Positions 61,683 through 64,000 of a stretch of DNA of 64,000 nt are shown here, in pieces; within the stretch, counting starts at the first letter, position 1; each line of letters starts with the position of its first letter. The DNA comes from Pelodera strongyloides (Eukaryota; Nematoda; Chromadorea; Rhabditida; Rhabditidae), in assembly GCA_036852015.1 (NCBI GenBank), contig JAANDG010000507.1, forward strand, positions 1 to 64,000. The letters run 5' to 3'. Both the position numbers and the translations under genes were made by a program. The notes beneath the pieces were generated by a model that had not been told where the DNA came from, did not search any database, and saw only the letters and a program-made list of their open reading frames with translations.

Positions 61683-62385
61683 TGTACTCTCTGCTTCTGT
61701 TTTGAGATTTATTTTCGTGAATTATCAGGCATGGCCTATAATGGCAGCCAATAAGTGCTTTCAAAATTGAAGTGTTCATATTAGGTGTATTTTTTCAATC
61801 TTGATTTTTGTTTGGTACCATGTGCGCGAGTTGACGACCTGCCAGGTTTTTGTGAAATTTGCATATGGAGTATGGTAGCTTTTTGTGACTATGTTATGGT
61901 AGTGTAGTGATAATTGCCAATGATACTGTCGTGCACATGGTACTTGGCCACACACTGGTAATCTTTCCGATTGAGTATCGTGTAGATTGAAATTTTTTTT
62001 ATAATTAGCGGTTTTCTTTGGAAGGAGTATCCGTGGTATTACATTGCACTTTTGTGTCAACCAAGAAATATCTTTTTTTGTAGTTTGTATCTGGAGAGCA
62101 TTTACGTATTTTTTTTTGTAATTTTCTAATGACTCTTTCGTATAATTAGCTAGTACGAACTGACCTGTATGTTTTTCTTGTATTTTTGTAGTCACAAGTG
62201 TTTTTTTTTACCTTTGTTTTTGAGATATAATTGTGTTGAATGAGCTCAATTTTGAATTTTATTTGTAGGATTGCGAGAAAGTTTCATATGATGTTTAGGG
62301 AATAAAAGTGAATTGTTCGGAAATATTGCATGAACCGTAACCTGTGTATTTTTTTCCTGTATGTACGTTGCCGATATTTGAACGC

Positions 62386-62391
62386 AATAAA
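62386..62391 (+). other. AATAAA polyadenylation signal, possibly SPOP
   Basis: CAATAAAGTTT context identical to that of the DBF4 signal at 10658. Confidence 0.4.
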
Positions 62392-62659
62392 GTTTGCTTC
62401 TTATTTGGGTTTTTGTTATATGGTCCAATTTGTCGGTGTTAATGGTACATTGGTGATATATTAAGAATTCTTATTTATCTTATTTATTACTATAAACTGA
62501 GGCTGTAATTGGTTGTTATATGAATTGTGAGAGGGGAACGGTTTTATGATAAAGAATATTTTGATAAAAAAAGTACTTTTAATCTTATCTTTTATCTTTT
62601 GTCCCTGATGACGGTAGTAGTTGCAGGCTTGAGACAAGGGACAGTGTTCACCCCTTTAG

Positions 62660-62679
62660 AGAGAGAGAGAGAGAGAGAA
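62660..62679. repeat. (GA)n microsatellite
   Basis: About 20 bases of GA repeats. Confidence 0.8.
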
Positions 62680-63850
62680 CCGGAGTATCAGATATTGTGA
62701 ATGAGTCACGTAATTACACCATGCATCAAAATGTATGCCTGTGCGCGAGCGTGCGCCAGGTGTGTGCGAGTGTCCAATTTCAATTCGCGCGGCTGGCGTA
62801 ATTGGTAATTGCCCTGGGCACCTTCCATTCTCTCCCCGCCGAGCTGCTAACGATCAATAACGGTATCATGTACTTTGCCCTCTTTGCTTTGCTCACGTGA
62901 CTTTGGCAGAGTCATCGCTGAATGAGGCACTGCTGACGAGACGCAGATGTGATTGTGTGAGGTAGTAATGAATCTGAAGAGGAGCAGGCATGTATAGGGA
63001 GGATATAGTACATAGGTTGTGGAGGGAGGTGATGCTGAAGTTGTGAGATATCACGTCCTAAGAAATGCATAGAATGGCTAGAGTGAATGAGATAGTGTTG
63101 CTTATAGTGGAACCGAGACGGGCAGAGGGTTCTTTTTGGGCTAGAGCCAAACTCAAAACGACCTTTTCGCTCGCGTTTTATGCAACGTTGACGAGAGGTT
63201 TGCCTTTCCGCCCTTTTGGGTGATTTGAGCCTTATTGAGTTTTAAGAGAAATCATTATTTTAGTGTAATTAGTCTTGTTAGTGTAAATTAGCCTTGTTAG
63301 AGTAATTAGCCAGGAAAAGTATAGAGTATATTCTTTTCTTAGGGTAAAGAAATCATTCGCTCAAATTTTTTCTAATAAGCTGAATTATAGTACGTGTTCT
63401 ACGATCCGTTTTTGACCCCGAAAGAATATGCAGATGGTTTAGTATACTGTAATATCTTATCCTTTGTTTATGTACAGCGCAGTCACACGCCAGGTTTCTA
63501 CTTTCGCCTTTTTCATTTTATTTTAATATTGTAAGTCTTTAATTATAAAAAAAACCATTCGGAGTTATTATATAACCAGTTTGTAGAAAAGTATCACTCT
63601 TTCTCTTTGACCTAAAAGCATCAGTTTTTGTCTTCGGGGCTTACGGAACTTTTCATTCCATTGGAGAACAGCTGGACAGCTGCTCCGTTAATTAATACCT
63701 AACGGTAACATTGTGTACCAGATGTATAAGATATTGTTGCGTGCGCTGACGCCACGAACATATGCTGGGTATTGCATGGGTATCTTTATCCTAGAAAGGC
63801 GGTGCCATACTCAGGTCACTCCTGTACCCGTCAACATACCTACTGCTAAG

Positions 63851-64000
63851 TTCTCAGGCGCGCAGCGCCGAAATGCGTAACCGCGTTTGCGGAAAAGAGA
63901 TTGCTTTTTAACATGGGAAAGGCGGAATGCAGAAAAGAGGCTTCTTTGTGTTTCGGATTTTTCAATACCAATTTGCAATCTTTTCCCGCGGACACGGCTA
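63851..64000. repeat. MITE family J, cut by window end
   Basis: TTCTCAGGCGCGCAGCGCCG at left; runs into the window edge at CCCGCGGACACGGCTA. Confidence 0.8.

Larger units (their letters stand above)
60369..64000. other. SPOP 3' UTR and gene-free tail
   Basis: Contains family E, B, D and J elements, a GA microsatellite and AT-rich sequence. An AATAAA at 62386 is the clearest polyadenylation signal; if it serves SPOP, the 3' UTR is about 2 kb. No coding signal seen after 60368. Confidence 0.45.

Noticed and set aside
61776..62195. 139-residue minus-strand frame after SPOP
   Set aside because: Low-complexity K/T/N-rich antisense of T-rich 3' UTR; no motif.

Overview
This is a eukaryotic, animal-type genome fragment. 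Genes are split by GT-AG introns of about 100 to 1500 bp, AATAAA signals follow several genes, and the recognisable products are animal or opisthokont proteins: DBF4, a WASP-interacting protein (WIP/verprolin), MED11, COQ10, SAP18 and SPOP. I infer an invertebrate metazoan and cannot name the phylum. Proteins diverge clearly from vertebrate relatives outside their core motifs. Exons were joined by eye from splice consensus and phase; every gene called below keeps a consistent phase from start (or window edge) to stop.

Layout, with all host genes on the + strand: DBF4 (153-10029, 5' end outside the window); WIP (11593-16438); MED11 (18637-20469); an unrecognised C2H2-like zinc-finger protein (20957-24609); COQ10 (26073-27941); an unrecognised 250-residue protein (30876-34418); SAP18 (35793-38465); a small unrecognised gene whose introns and flank host two large transposons (40702-45820); a gene-poor stretch (45.8-53.4 kb); SPOP (53598-60368); and a gene-free tail.

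Two protein-coding transposons lie in the middle. One is a 1622-bp Tc1-type DNA transposon (38923-40544) with roughly 200-bp inverted repeats, a DD34E transposase and an apparent 67-bp intron. The other is a Penelope-like retroelement (about 41.4-44.8 kb) in which the GIY-YIG nuclease domain precedes the reverse transcriptase, the permuted order described for Naiad/Chlamys-type elements. It carries several frameshifts and ends in a hammerhead-ribozyme-like motif. A Tc1-related non-autonomous copy lies inside SPOP (54782-55616).

The most striking property is the density of short palindromic elements (MITEs). At least ten families, over 45 copies, sit mostly inside introns. Several families (A, B, C, K) have TTAA at both ends, and A, B and C share the outer motif TTAAAGCG while differing inside, which suggests a common mobilising transposase. 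In places they touch gene structure: one supplies the stop codon of the zinc-finger gene and another abuts a splice donor of DBF4.

The host genes belong to unrelated processes (replication licensing, actin regulation, transcription/Mediator, coenzyme Q, histone deacetylase complex, ubiquitin ligation), so I see no pathway cluster. Their shared strand is the only visible ordering.
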